DNA of 64,000 nucleotides from Yponomeuta sedellus. Taxonomy: Eukaryota; Arthropoda; Insecta; Lepidoptera; Yponomeutidae. The stretch covers positions 20,039,878 through 20,103,877 of the forward strand of contig OW203740.1 in NCBI GenBank assembly GCA_934045075.1, read 5' to 3'. Below the pieces are notes generated by a model. That model was not told the origin of the DNA. It searched no databases and saw only the letters and a program-made list of their open reading frames with translations. Position numbers and translations under genes: made by a program. Below are positions 21,617-32,949 of the stretch, in pieces (the stretch's first letter is position 1; each line of letters begins with the position of its first letter).

Positions 21617-22225
21617 GCGCACGTATGTCAAACGACCTTTTATAACATATTAATGAGGAAATTAATAAAACTCTGACTTTGTTATCATCACTACTTGATG
21701 ACATTTTCAAATAAAAACAATACATCGAAAAGAATAAGCGCGCGGATTTATTTTTACTTACCACAAATAAGCGATGCGCGCACATCAACTTTTTTTTTTT
21801 TAGCCAAAGGTACAAAAAAAGGCCAGTATTACTAATGAAGTAAATTAATATTTTTGTGTTTTTGTCACAGATAAATGGTTGTAATTTATTGTCAAAATTA
21901 ATTAAATTAAAGAATTAAATGTTAATTTCTTATATTTTTTTTCCCAAAGTTAATTTTATTCATAAAATATTGACCACTTTCTTGACATAAAACCTCTTTG
22001 CTAAGATTTTTAAAAGTATCGTTCATTTTTAGACGGAGTATCTCAAAACTTTATTAAAAAAAACACGTGCCTTTTACATTACATTATCGCACAAGTACGT
22101 AATGAGATACATTACGATATTAAAATTGGTGTAATTACAACCACTTTACGAGCAAATATGTTATAATAGTAGATTATGCATTAAGGGAATATAACCATTT
22201 ATTACGTCATGGGCGGTATATTTTT
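21617..22225. other. AT-rich, no gene
   Basis: No recognisable coding content. Confidence 0.4.
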
Positions 22226-22229
22226 TTTT

Positions 22230-22468
22230 TTTTTATTCATGGACATATTACACAGATCTCGTTAGCCCTATACTAAGTACAACTAAATGACTTGTGTTGT
22301 AGGTGCTAACTCGACGATAGATTTAATACAATAAATACATAGATAACGTCCAAGACCCGAGACAAACTAGAAAAGTTCGTTTCCTAGTTTGACCCGGCCG
22401 GGGATCGAACCCGAGACCTTCGGTTTTACAGTCAGCGTGTCAAACCGCTGCGCCACCAAGGTCGTCTT
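22230..22468 (-). mobile_element. SINE-D
   Basis: Antisense. Tail and ttcatggacatattacacag come first, then a head complement with B box ggttcgatccc and A-box-like tggcgcagcggt. Nearly colinear with 7614-7847 and 45838-46080. Confidence 0.8.
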
Positions 22469-22469
22469 A

Positions 22470-22610
22470 TTGAACCCTGAGCATAGCGAAGGACTCCGAG
22501 TTAACTCCCGAGCGCAGCGAGGGAGTTAAATTTTAACTCCTGAGCGAAGCGAGGGAGTTATGTAGAGTCCTGAGTGAAGCCAGCGGTTCATACCGCCCGA
22601 GACTAAGACA
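22470..22610. repeat. Repeated gagcgmagcgagg motif block
   Basis: Three or four copies of the sequence gagcgaagcgagggagtta or close variants. Together with gggcggtat (22210) and the complement at 22592 they bracket the SINE-D, suggesting that SINE-D inserted into an older inverted-repeat element. Confidence 0.45.
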
Positions 22611-23265
22611 TGTTTTATTCCAGAGGTGAATACTCTACTTTTCACACCATCTGGGAGACAATAAAATTTTTCTTTTTTTTATTGGTGTTTCGCGCGGTCA
22701 CACGACACAGTAGTTCAGAAAAAAAAGAAAAAAGGGGTGAGTTTCGAACAACAATTCGAATTTCGAATTGCAATGCGGGGCTTCTTCATAGTTTTCATGC
22801 GAATTTTGACATTCTAAATTCAAATCACTTTATTCCCTAGGGAAATTCTTGATTATTATTGCCCTCGAGAGACAAGGCTATGCTTTACGATGATATTTGA
22901 CGGTACGTAATAAGGCATTGTCGAGCAGGAGGTGTGAAAAAAATATTACATGCATACAAGAAAAGAAAAAGGGCAAACACAACACGTTTCAAACATTGAT
23001 TACATTTACATACGCTAAAAAACAATAAAACAGAACATCACAAACGTATTACAGAAAATCGAATTAAATTAAGTTAATGTCAATTTAAAATTTGTCAATT
23101 TAAGAGAATTTTTATACTTATTATTGCAGTAGTAGATAGCAACATGAAAAAAACACAGTAGATTTCACGTGTATAAAGACTAACGTGATGTCAACTTTTC
23201 AACGATGTGTGTAGCGACAGTTTCCTATCCCACACTGGGAGACTCTATAATATATACTCCGATGA
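22611..23265. other. No feature recognised
   Basis: Open frame at 22610-22840 without recognisable domain. Confidence 0.4.
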
Positions 23266-23589
23266 GCTCCAGGTTCGATCCCGAGTGCGGGCATTACCAA
23301 TGACTTTGTTTACTTTCAAACGTACGTACCTACATTTGCGAATTTGTTGTAGTCGCAATACCACACGCTAACGGTGAAGGAAAACGTCGTGAGGAAACCC
23401 GCGGCTTGGTTGGCTCCGCACGTATTGACTAGTCTTTCCTGTGGGCTAGGCCGACTAAGCTGTCAGGATGGTATAGGTGCTGGGCAAGCCTACACCATCT
23501 ATAAAACCATGTCCCAGGCACTACAGCGTTGGAGTGGTCCCTTCACCCATCTAGTGTGAGTGAAGATACCACTGAACGCTGTATAAATC
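23266..23589 (+). mobile_element. SINE-F, 5'-truncated, left part (split)
   Basis: Begins at the B box (ccaggttcgatcccgagtg) and runs colinear with 16924-17230. It is interrupted after gtataaatc by the inverted-repeat transposon and resumes at 24421. Confidence 0.8.
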
Positions 23590-24420
23590 GGGTACGTATT
23601 TGAATACCCAAATTTAAAAAACCTAACGTTAAATAACCTCCGTTCAAAAATCTAAATACCTAATGGTTTAAAATACCTATGCTACTTATACCTACGTACT
23701 AAATATCTAAATTTAAAATACCGATTGGACTAATTACCTCATATTTAAAATGTCTAAAGTTAAAACACCAAAGTTTGATATACCAACGTTCAATATACCA
23801 AATGGTCAAAATACCTTAAAATAATATATAAGTAGCGTATATTTTACGCGTAATATTCATTCGGTCAGCCAAAATTTTTTCTGCAAAAAGGCAGAGAACC
23901 TTCGGTCTTACATGTTCAACCTAACACGCTCCTTCGCGCTCCGCTACGCTACGCGCTTCATCGCACCTATATTTTTGTTGTCGCTGATTGAGTCTCATCG
24001 GCCACCCTTCTAGCCAGTAATATTTCCATTCCCAGTAATATTTTTCGTTATACGTTATACGTTTACGTCGGTAATTTGTCATTTTGGTCAATTACTGTAA
24101 GGTAAATCAATTTTAGGGACTTTGTACATAGGTATTACAAGGTTTTTTTATTATGAACTATATATTAATTTGACATTTTACACTTTCGGTATTTTAAATT
24201 TAGGTAAAACAATCATTAGGTATTTAGATTTTAGGTATTCTAAACGTAGGTTATTTAACGTTAGGCTATTTAAATTTAGGTATTCAAATATGAAGGCATT
24301 TTAAACTTTCGGTATTTTTAATTTAGGTCAAACGACCATTAGGTATTTAGATTTTAGGTATTTTGAACGGAGGTTATTTAACGTTAGGTTTTTTAAATTT
24401 GGGTATTCAAATACGTACCC
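23590..24420. mobile_element. 831-bp inverted-repeat DNA transposon, 9-bp TSD (Mutator-like?)
   Basis: The first 60 bases and the complement of the last 60 are identical (start gggtacgtatttgaataccc); similarity continues inward with indels. TSD gtataaatc at 23581-23589 and 24421-24429; SINE-F copies at 17229 and 63426 show the empty site. Long subterminal tandem-like units (ttaggtatttagattttagg and variants) fill both arms. The centre (23860-24110) has a CG-rich cgctccgctacgctacgcgc stretch. No transposase. The 9-bp TSD with long TIRs favours the Mutator superfamily; this is an inference. Confidence 0.8.
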
Positions 24421-24475
24421 GTATAAATCATCTGATTAAGTACATGCAAAAAGGCCAATATTATTATTATACTAC
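24421..24475 (+). mobile_element. SINE-F, right part (tail)
   Basis: gtataaatcatctgattaag, then atgcaaaaaggccaatatta and the ATT tail. Continues the copy begun at 23266. Confidence 0.8.
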
Positions 24476-24679
24476 AATACGGCCCGAAGGCGGCGGCTTA
24501 CATTTTACATTGTACATTGACATTCAGCAAACAGAATGTAAATTCTTCACGTTAAAATAAATTGATTTGATTTATTGATAGGAGTAGCAACTAAACGGTG
24601 CATGATCAATAAAAAGAACGTAGATACCACGACCCCTTTCTAATCCTCCTATTTTTTAACAAATTTCCAGTTTCCGTGC

Positions 24680-25865
24680 CGGCTGGCTTATTAGGGTGTC
24701 AAGATAATATTGTAGCCGAATGCCTTGCCGGGCTTGGTGGCAAGGGCCAAATTTACTGCTGCGCGGTGGTGACAGCTCGACAGATATTGGACGGAGGCAC
24801 GCGACTGCGCCGGTCGCGGAGACTGCTGACTGCTGCCATTGTAAAAAGCTGTGCTTAGTATTTTACTAAGACGACTTTTTAAATATTTTACTATGAAGAT
24901 AACTTCTTCCCAAAGCAAAAAAAATACTGTAATTGGTCACTAAAGTGCATTAATCCTGCTAAAATAAATAGATGCTAAGACAATTTTATATGTCCGGTAT
25001 TTTTGATAAACGCAATTTTTGATAGATTCCTACCAACATCCGATAATAATAGACATTAATTCGAGTCCGCAATATACCTATTGTCTAGACAAATGTAACC
25101 GAATGCCTTGCCGGGCTCGGTGGCAAGGACCAAATTTACTGCTGCGCGGTGGTGACAGCTCGACAGATATTGGACGGAGGCACGCGACTGCGCCGGTCGC
25201 GGAGCCTGCTGACTGCTGCCATTGTCAAAATCTGTGCTAAGTATTTTACTAAGACGTATTTTTTATGAAAGCTGACCTAAATAAATAAATGCTTATCAAA
25301 GTGGATATATCCTTTCCAAAACAAATAAAATATTATTGAATAATTGCTAGTCAACATAAATTCTCAGACAATTGTATGTTTGGACGGAATCACGCGACAG
25401 CGCCGGTCGTGGAGATTGCTGACTGCTGCCTTTGTCAAAAGCTGTGCTTATTATTTTACTAAGACGACTTTACAAATATTTTACTATGATGACTTTTTTT
25501 GTAAAGCCTAAATTAAATTAATAAATACTCTCCAATGTGGATAGATCATTTGCAAATTAAATAAATGCTCAGAAATCAGAAGATTGTTTTATAAATGCAA
25601 TTTTTGATAGCCTCGTTCTTACATTCGACAATAAAACAAGTGGATAAGCCGTTTCCAAAGTAAAAGAATACAATAAATGCTCACTAAAAGTAATAAGTCC
25701 TTTTATAATAAATAATTGCTCAGACAATTTGATTACTACGGAATTTTTGATAAACGAATTTTTTTATAGGCTCTTGTTTATTACAACCTAAGTAAATTTA
25801 TGGCCGAATGCCTTGCTAGGCTCGATGGCTAGGGCTAAATTTACTGCTGCGCAGTGTTTTTAATT
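24680..25865. repeat. Degenerate local duplications of a GC-rich/AT-rich unit
   Basis: gccgaatgccttgcc recurs near 24716, 25099 and 25802; ggacggaggcacgcgactgc recurs at about 24789 and 25172, with a variant at 25382. Between them are AT-rich stretches with gatgctaagacaattttat variants. The first two units are about 382 bp apart. Not coding, despite short open frames. Confidence 0.6.
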
Positions 25866-26002
25866 TATACTCGGTTAAACAGTCAGATTAATCGATCCGT
25901 GCAAAACTACTGTAATTTAAAACATATATCAGCTGGTCAGATTGATGAATTGGAATTAGAGAAATTCTATGAAATAAAAAAATTTTTGGTTGCCATTAGT
26001 CA

Positions 26003-26050
26003 ATTTTAAAAACCTATTTAGAGGCTAAAAAATCCACCCATAACGGGATT
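26003..26050 (-). mobile_element. SINE-A fragment (tail and start of head)
   Basis: aaaaacctatttagaggcta, then the aatccacccat block. Confidence 0.6.
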
Positions 26051-26225
26051 TTTGCCATAGTGCAAGGATGTGCCATCATTGGGGGGGGTAATGCCCATAC
26101 TTCCCACGCTGGGTATGCGGGTTGGGGATCGCAGTTTGGTGGAATTGCACTGCAGGGGGCGCTGCTGCCCACCTTATGGTTTGTGTCCCTTAGTCGCCGT
26201 TTACGACACCCGTGGGAAGAATTTG
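26051..26225 (-). mobile_element. SINE-C fragment
   Basis: Antisense body from gccatagtgcaaggatgtgc to gacacccgtgggaagaattt; both ends are missing. It is followed by a linker and a truncated SINE-B, exactly as at 50881-51150. Confidence 0.7.
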
Positions 26226-26277
26226 CGTAAGTATGTAAATATATATTATTAAGTCTATTTTATATGTGAATATGATA

Positions 26278-26425
26278 TGCGCGGTCAGGTACAGGATGGG
26301 TGAGCGTCCCGTGACTTCCGCTAGTGGCATTTTCCCGAGCGCTTCCGTGCTTCGCAAGGCACGTTAAGCCGTTGGAGCCGGCTGTCATATAATGGCAGTC
26401 GTTAAGCCATGTCAGAGGCTTGTGT
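26278..26425 (+). mobile_element. SINE-B fragment beginning inside the 5S-like box
   Basis: gcgcggtcaggtacaggatg, then gtgagcgtcccgtgact and the mid-body up to ccatgtcagagg. Confidence 0.7.
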
Positions 26426-26682
26426 CCCTTAGACCGAGTTGGTACTTACTTTTTCGAAATATAACTGGGCACATATTATCGGATTCTCTTGCGCAGAAAA
26501 GCGTAGCTGCCTACGCATAAGTTTGGCCACCATTTGTAAGAAGTTTGGTCACAACTTGGCGGTGAAATCACAACGTTTCACGTCTTCAAAGTTCCTTGCA
26601 AAGCAGTAAAAACATTGAAAACTTCAATAACACATAAGGGACCTATTACGTTATATGTTTTAAAAAGGGAATTTAGTCCTAG

Positions 26683-26930
26683 GGCGAGATAAATAGTCGC
26701 TTCTAAGAACGAGTCTTAGCGAAAGCACTTGCTTAAGAATCGATTTGTCTATCATAGACAGTACTTTGGCACTCTCTAAGTCGCGAAACCCGGACTAATT
26801 CTTAGCATTGGCCTAAGTACATGCTTAGCTAAGCAAACGTCTACTTTGATACTTAGCTAAGTTAGCCTGAAGTAATGCTTAGGGAAGCTTGAGTACGGAC
26901 TTGGGCTAAGCAACGACTATTTATCTCGCC
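26683..26930. mobile_element. 248-bp MITE with 17-bp TIR
   Basis: ggcgagataaatagtcg at 26683-26699 and its exact complement at 26914-26930. The flanking cctag at 26678-26682 and 26931-26935 may be a 5-bp TSD. The interior is rich in gcttagc/gctaagc motifs. Non-coding. Confidence 0.7.
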
Positions 26931-27247
26931 CCTAGACTCCTAGTTGATTCTGTATTGAACCAATATATCGAATCAATATTCTTTATTTCTGAAAAAAAAT
27001 AAATACACAAAACGACATAACGTAAGAACTTTAAATAAATATTTACATATTCACAATTAGGAACATTAATAGAAAATCTACCCATCGGCAGCGGTGTCGA
27101 TTTTTTTTATATAAAGGTTTTTTTTATAATATGGAAATCCTGTAGTAGTATATATAACATTATACTATTGTACATTGTTATAGGAAAATTTGTTAACTTA
27201 TTTAAAGAATCAGTTAAAAGCCAATAATTGTAAATAGAATCTAATAT

Positions 27248-27311
27248 TAAAAACCTATTTAGAGGCTAAAAATTCCACCCATGCCGGGACTCGAACCCGT
27301 AACCTCTGGCT
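27248..27311 (-). mobile_element. SINE-A fragment
   Basis: aaaaacctatttagaggcta, then ccatgccgggactcgaaccc (B box antisense) and cctctggcta; truncated. Confidence 0.7.
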
Positions 27312-27322
27312 AATATTCTAAT

Positions 27323-27409
27323 GACCTGGTTACGGTGGCGGTGATTCGCTGGATGCGGACGGCACAAGTCCGTGAAGCTTGGAAAACTATGATTGAGGCT
27401 GTGATCTAA
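27323..27409 (+). pseudogene. RTE-type LINE ORF C-terminal scrap
   Basis: Reads DLVTVAVIRWMRTAQVREAW then KTMIEAVI and stop (TAA 27407-27409). The RWMRTAQxReaWktm pattern is that of the end of RTE-type ORFs. Only 28 codons remain. Confidence 0.6.
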
Positions 27410-27689
27410 CATTAAAGACTACCCAGTCTGAAAAGTGATTGTTTCCGTTTCTTTTTGCCTGTGATCTTCATCGAACCTTGTTTGCTACGAACGCTTGAAA
27501 CTGTTACGCTACGAAAACAAACAATATTTCACGAATGGTTCACCCACGGTTTATCGAAACATTTAAACTACCCATGTCATACACCAAAAGTGATAAATTA
27601 TTATTTGGTGGATTTCACCAAATAACCGTGGGAAATATGACGACGCTAATCGTGCGTTTTAAAAGCCAAAAAGTCTCGACTTTCCTATA

Positions 27690-27830
27690 CCCTGACCGCG
27701 CCTGTTGTTGCTTAACTCAAGTGATTGATGCCAATCACTCGGTTCGACTAGGCCTAAAGCCTTCCTGTATGGCGGCCCCTAGTGGGAATCGAACCGACGT
27801 CCTTTGGTAAGGTAATCAGACGTTTTACTG
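27690..27830 (-). mobile_element. SINE-B head fragment joined to a SINE-E-like head remnant
   Basis: ctgaccgcgcctgttgttgc and caagtgattgatgccaatca are the antisense 5S-like head. The segment from about 27765 (cccctagtgggaatcgaacc) resembles an antisense tRNA-like head also seen near 34850 and 42055. Confidence 0.6.
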
Positions 27831-27847
27831 TATGCAAGTGATCACAC

Positions 27848-28076
27848 TGCTGTGTGGTGTCGGCCTAGAGAAAAGCACCAACCCAATTCTTCCCGCGGAT
27901 GTCATAAAAGGCGACTAAGGGACACAAACCGGGGGGTGGGCAGCAGCGAGCGCTTCATGCTGTACAATTCCACCGAACTGCGATCCCCAACCCACATGCC
28001 CAGCGTGGGGATTCTGTCCAGATCCAGTCCAATGCTGCTATGTGCAGCATTGGACTAGTATAGCCTAACGAGGACG
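27848..28076 (+). mobile_element. SINE-C, full length, with 12-bp TSD
   Basis: Sense from tgctgtgtggtgtcggccta to a diverged tattggactagtatagcct-type 3' end. TSD aagtgatcacac at 27836-27847 and 28077-28088. This copy fixes the 5' boundary of the family. Its 3' part around 28012-28050 is altered relative to other copies. Confidence 0.85.
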
Positions 28077-28089
28077 AAGTGATCACACG

Positions 28090-28468
28090 TTCAGCGCGTC
28101 AAGGAGACGCCTCCGTCTGAACGCGCCTGTAGCACGAAAACGGGGAATCCGAAATTGAACACTTTGGATTCCGCTCACGGATAAGAAGCGTCAAGTCCCA
28201 AGTTTGAGCGGCGGCGGCTGAGCGTTAGAAGGTACGTACGAAGTGTCATTAAAAAGTTTCGCCATTAATTTAGAGGTAAATCTCAGTCGCCATTGTGTAA
28301 TGGATAATTTAAGGAAATTCGCTTGGGCGGTTTTGTTTCAACCCGCCAGCGATGATTGCGGGACCGAACTACGTAAAATGGAAACAATTTTTCTACTAAT
28401 ACTATCGAGTTTGACCTATTTTTTGCCGGAAGCAATGGTGTCCTTTGACTTTTACAAAGTGTAACACT
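28090..28468. other. No feature recognised
   Basis: A plus-strand open frame of 73 codons (28243-28464) has no recognisable domain. Confidence 0.4.
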
Positions 28469-28469
28469 A

Positions 28470-28835
28470 ATTTTTGTATAGAATCAGGCGTTACTTTGCG
28501 GAAATCCATAATAGCATTAAAAAGTTAAAATTACTTTGCTAAATTCCGCCAAAAATCCCACAAGCACCATACGGTTTGTTAATGCACCGCCCTCCCTCCC
28601 ACTTGCTCAGGTTTGCTCAGGCTCCCAAATGCAACTTGCATGGGAGCCTGAGGATGCCTCGTGTTAGAGGCGAAACGCGTCGCGTGATTTTACGCAAGTA
28701 TTGGTGTTGGTGGTGGTGTGTTCGTGTCTTGCTTCTGTTTGAAAAAATGGGAGGGAGGGCGGTGCATTAACTAACCGCATGGTGCTTGTGGGATTTTTGG
28801 CGGAATTTAGCAAAGTGATTTTAAGTTTTTAATGT
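28470..28835. mobile_element. FB-L palindromic copy
   Basis: The left arm (28506-28605: agcattaaaaagttaaaatt, accgccctccctcccact) faces its complement at 28747-28832 (gggagggagggcggtgcatt). The centre carries the hammerhead-like core: ctgagga at 28648-28654, stem gcctc (28656-28660) with gaggc (28667-28671), then gaaa (28672-28675). The hairpin ggctccc...gggagcc lies just upstream. Confidence 0.75.
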
Positions 28836-28844
28836 GTGACACTT

Positions 28845-28978
28845 ACATATAACATTTACATACAGGGTATCCCCACACTCCAAGGGTATCCACATACAGG
28901 GTATCCCACACTCTCACACTAAACGTCCAAGACTGGAGGTTGTTTTTTGTTTCCAGCCGGGATTCGAACCCGATAAAT
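28845..28978 (-). mobile_element. SINE-E, rearranged
   Basis: Antisense tail acatttacatacagggtatc with an internal duplication of the agggtatcc block, then aaacgtccaagactggaggt and a head remnant cagccgggattcgaacccg. Confidence 0.6.
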
Positions 28979-28994
28979 CTGAACATAAATACTG

Positions 28995-29816
28995 CTTTAA
29001 AAACCTATTTAGAGGCTAAAAATTTCACCCATGCCGGGATTCGAACCCGCAACCTCTGGCTATCCGTGCCAGCGCTCTACCAATTGAGCCAATGGGCGAC
29101 TCACGGCATCAGTGAAATTTCGAACCTCTTTACACCATTCTCTGTATTACGTACAGGCAGCGACATCTGACTTAAGCAAATTGCATTACTTACAGCCCCG
29201 ACTACCTACTTTGCAGTTAGGTTTAACATCGGAACGATATCACTGTACCCACATGATTATACTATTTTTATTTTTAATGCACTAACCCGTGCTAAGGAAC
29301 AAATTTAAAAACCTATTTAGAGGATAAAAATTTCACCCATGCCGGGATTCGAACCCGCAACCTCTGGCTATCCGTGCCAGCGCTCTACCATGGCTCCCGC
29401 TCTACGCTCTGGCTGCGCTCCCGGCATGGGTGAAATTTTTAGCCTCTAAATAGGTTTTTAAATTTGTTCCTTAGCACGGGTTAGTGCATTAAAAATAAAA
29501 ATAGTATAATCATGTGGGTACAGTGATATCGTTCCGATGTTAAACCTAACTGCAAAGTAGGTAGTCGGGGCTGTAAGTAATGCAATTTGCTTAAGTCAGA
29601 TGTCGCTGCCTGTACGTAATACAGAGAATGGTGTAAAGAGGTTCGAAATTTCACTGATGCCGTGAGTCGCCCATTGGCTAAATTAGTAGAGCGCTGGCAC
29701 GGATAGCCAGAGGTAGCGGGTTCGAATCCCGGCATGGGTGAAATTTTTAGCCTCTAAATAGGTTTTTAAATTTGTTCCTTAGCACGGGTTAGTGCATTAA
29801 AAATAAAAATAGTATA
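28995..29816. mobile_element. Giant fold-back SINE-A (about 820 bp)
   Basis: Antisense head, body, tail and part of a second antisense head (28995-29393) meet a 28-bp joint, then sense tail, body, head (about 29668-29740) and tail to 29816. Arms are close to 400 bp with few differences. In the sense half ccggcatgggtgaaattt occurs at 29421 and 29729, a 308-bp period, so each half holds more than one unit. TSD ataaatactg at 28985-28994 and 29817-29826. Confidence 0.85.
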
Positions 29817-29837
29817 ATAAATACTGATAATATTATT

Positions 29838-29996
29838 TTACTGCACTAACCCGTGCTAAGGATAAACTTGAAAACCTATTTAGAGGCTAAAAATTCCACT
29901 ACGAACCCGCGACCTCTGGCTATCCGTGCCAGAGATTAAGTCGCGGGTTCGAATCCCGGCATGGGTGGAATTTTTAGCCTCTTAATAGGTTTTTAA
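29838..29996. mobile_element. Short fold-back SINE-A
   Basis: Antisense tail and head (to about 29930), then a sense B box half (cgggttcgaatcccggcat) and tail, joined within the head at agattaagt. Confidence 0.7.
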
Positions 29997-30019
29997 ATAA
30001 CCGCCGCAAAACGCATAAA

Positions 30020-30285
30020 ACGTACTACCCGGGCTGGTCCCAAACTAGGATACCCCGTGTAATGGTTACCAGGCAAGGCCATCACAAAATACATTCAGAT
30101 TGACGCTATTTGCGCAGATGTATCGCGACACCCGGCGACGGGCAGTGACTGGAAGAGCAGAGTCGAAGATCGGGCTCCGTGACGTGTTTTGGGAGAGGCC
30201 TAGGTAGTGGACTGACACCGGCTGATGATGATGATCGCGCCCACGAGTCGGGATCGAACCCGCGCTCTCCGGCACGGTAATCTGA
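30020..30285 (-). mobile_element. SINE-E copy carrying an inserted RTE scrap
   Basis: Antisense SINE-E body (aaactaggataccccgtgta, gttaccaggcaaggccatca) and head complement (gggatcgaacccgcgctctc at 30249) flank a plus-strand RTE 3' scrap at 30125-30236: a degenerate frame with DWKSRVEDRAP and RVLGEA, ending ggctgatgatgatgat. Confidence 0.55.
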
Positions 30286-30571
30286 CGTTATATTGGTATA
30301 GCAACGAGGCAGTCAAAGAACAGCGTTAACGATTCAAGTGAAGTTCTCCCAACTTAATATTACATCCACTATAAACCGAACGCGAGGATGTTGAATGCAC
30401 GATCGTTTCAGATTCCTACAGGGTGATGGAGAATTGGGTCGATATTTTGACTTTACCAGTATTCAGTCACTTTACCGGAATCACAAGCGCTGCCGAGCTC
30501 TTCGGCCTTGTGAAAGATGTAGAGAAATATACAGAGCTGACTGCCAACCTTCGCTAGTCGGAGAGGCACCA

Positions 30572-30897
30572 TCGTTGTCAACCTTTGTATGTCCCCACTG
30601 CTGGGGCAGGGGTGTCTTCCTGCATCGCAGGAAGGTTAGGCCATACTCCACTCCGGGGGCCAAGTCCGGGTTGGTGGAGGATTGTAAGACAGTGGCGGGC
30701 CGTACTGTCAGAAGTTATCAAGCCGCCCATGAGGCCTCTGACATGGCTTAATGACTGCCATTGCATGACAGCCTGTAAGAAAGGCTTAACGTCCCTTGCA
30801 AAGCACGGAAGTACTCGAAAAAAATCTTCTAGCGGTAGTCACGGAGTGTTCACCCCAACCTGAGTGATTTAATCCAATCACTGGGTTCCACTAAGCC
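30572..30897 (-). mobile_element. SINE-B, full length except for a box deletion
   Basis: Antisense from gttgtcaacctttgtatg to ccaatcactgggttccacta. Most of the 5S-like internal control region between the body and the head is missing. Confidence 0.75.
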
Positions 30898-31080
30898 ATC
30901 ATGTACGTGTTTAAAAATGGAATAAGAAACTCCTATTTCTTTGGTTCCGGAGAAGTAGGGTTATTCACCTGCTTTAAAAAAACTAATAAATTTATCATAG
31001 TAATTTCCAATTATTATTAAAATCCTTTATTGGACCAAGTAAAATTTTGTACGTGTATAATAGGCGTGTATAGTACGAAT

Positions 31081-31330
31081 AGAATAGCACCAACCCAAAT
31101 TCTTCCCGCGGGTGTCGTAAAAGGCGACTAAGGGACACAAACCGGGGGGTGGGCAGCAGCGCCCCTTGCAGTACAATTCCACCAAACTGGGATCCCCAAC
31201 CCGCGTGCCCAGCGTGGGGATTATGGGCATTAACCCCCCCCCCCCCCTTAAATGGCACAACCTTGCGCTATGGCGCTCATTAGGGGAGGGCTGGGTCCAG
31301 CAGTGGACTAATGTAGCCTGTAGAAGATAT
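31081..31330 (+). mobile_element. SINE-C, slightly 5'-truncated
   Basis: agaatagcaccaacccaaat to agtggactaatgtagcctg. It includes a run of 14 C at 31234-31247 in place of the usual short C tract. Confidence 0.8.
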
Positions 31331-32270
31331 TAGACAGGCTTAATACTAATTAGTATTTAAATTACCTTTTTTAGGAAGTTTCCTTTTTTAAGTTGGTAAA
31401 ACTATCATCCGTACACTTATGACTTAGCTACCTGGCCGCGATAGTTTTAATTTTAAGTTAAATTTGTATACCCTGATTTTTTTTCTGCGCAGAGGCAGAC
31501 GAACAGATATGGCTAAACTACAATTATAAGACTACGGAAAAAGGGTGGCCAGTGGTGAGCCTACATATTGCAAAAAAAAACAGTAAAAAGCAGTTTGATC
31601 AGCTTGCGACTGGCTTCCAAGCACCCCCTGTAGCCGGCTGCTTCACACCTATACGGCATAGAGCGCACTCGCATTAGATTTTATTGCCGGCATTACGGCG
31701 ACCATTATTGCCCTACACACCGTGCGAATTTATGCGCCCTTCCGCGCGGCGAGTGCTTCTTCACAACACACGACTTGAAGCGGCAATTATGAGATTTAAA
31801 AATCGAAAAACGGTAATTATTGGTGTAATTTTGTTGGTCATATTACGAAAAAAAAAATTAACACTACAATTAACAATTTAGGGTCTTTTTGATGGGAGTT
31901 TTATTATTTTAAAGTTGTTTAAATTAGATTCTCAGTTCTCTGAGTAAGTCAGGTGCAGAGAGCAGTTAACAGGCATATCATGAATATCATGAAGTTAATA
32001 GACGGGCTGTGAAAATGGCATATAAGGGAAAAATACTTCCCAGCTAAAATAATTGATTTTAGATTTCGAATTGATTTTGCAGTGGTCGAACTTCGTTTTG
32101 CTGAAATGGTACAGTTTGTTATCATAGTCTTTCTGTCACATCTATTTACGAGTAATTCCGTCAGATATTTTAAAGACTTGCAAGAAAATTCCACAAACAG
32201 CATCCATTGTCTGAAACTTACAGTTCAGATTATTATTTAATAACTCAGTAATGTTTTTTCGATTGTCATA
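31331..32270. other. No supported gene in about 0.9 kb
   Basis: Short open frames only (31684-31881 +, 31949-32203 -) without recognisable domain. Confidence 0.45.
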
Positions 32271-32272
32271 CT

Positions 32273-32335
32273 TTTTTATTTTTAATGCACTAACCCGTGC
32301 AAGTTAAGGACAATATAAAAAAAACATTATTTTTC
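32273..32335 (-). mobile_element. SINE-A tail fragment
   Basis: tttttaatgcactaacccgt, then a diverged tail. Confidence 0.5.
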
Positions 32336-32844
32336 GATTATGTTTATAAGCAACATAACGACATTATCAGAGTAAAAATAAAGTCAACCATTCCATTTAA
32401 TTGATATCGATACTAAAGTCCATTAAGTCACAATGTATTGTGCTACGATAAATAAGTTTGACGTCGTGTCGACGTCGTGACGTACACGTGTAAAAATACC
32501 AATCGTCGTTCAATTATAACTCGCGAGTTATGGTGCTTCGGTTTAGGATTCAGGTACGCGCCGAGGTTTATTGGGCGAGAGAAGAAATGGTTGTTAATAG
32601 AGAAGAGTTATTTTGATCGTATCCAATAAATAAAGTTGAAAGGAAATGCTACCGAAATGTGTGACTAGACGACCTATCGTTTGGTATCCCGTGCCAAAAA
32701 AAGAAAAAGTAGATACTCTTGTATAATGAGTTTGGGATTGTAGCAATGGGCATTGTCACATCCTATTTTTTATTCTATAAATCTAAAATAGAGACTGATA
32801 AGAATAAGAATAAAGAAATTTTATTTACTGCAAAGTGTTACATT

Positions 32845-32905
32845 TGTGTCCTGGCTCCCAAACTAGGATTCCCTGTGCTATGGGTAGCCAGGCTACTTCC
32901 GAATG
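32845..32905 (-). mobile_element. SINE-E fragment
   Basis: ctcccaaactaggattccct and gctatgggtagccaggct. Confidence 0.5.
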
Positions 32906-32949
32906 GTTTAAACTTAATTATTGTACTGTAGGCACTTATACGTAAACTT

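Noticed and set aside
27535..27620. Inverted repeat cacccacggttta / aaataaccgtggg as a MITE
   Set aside because: Arms are short and imperfect, with no TSD; too weak to list.
29481..29735. 84-codon frame containing PGFEPATSG and similar frames at 58307 and 1302
   Set aside because: It is a translation of the SINE-A tRNA-like B box region.
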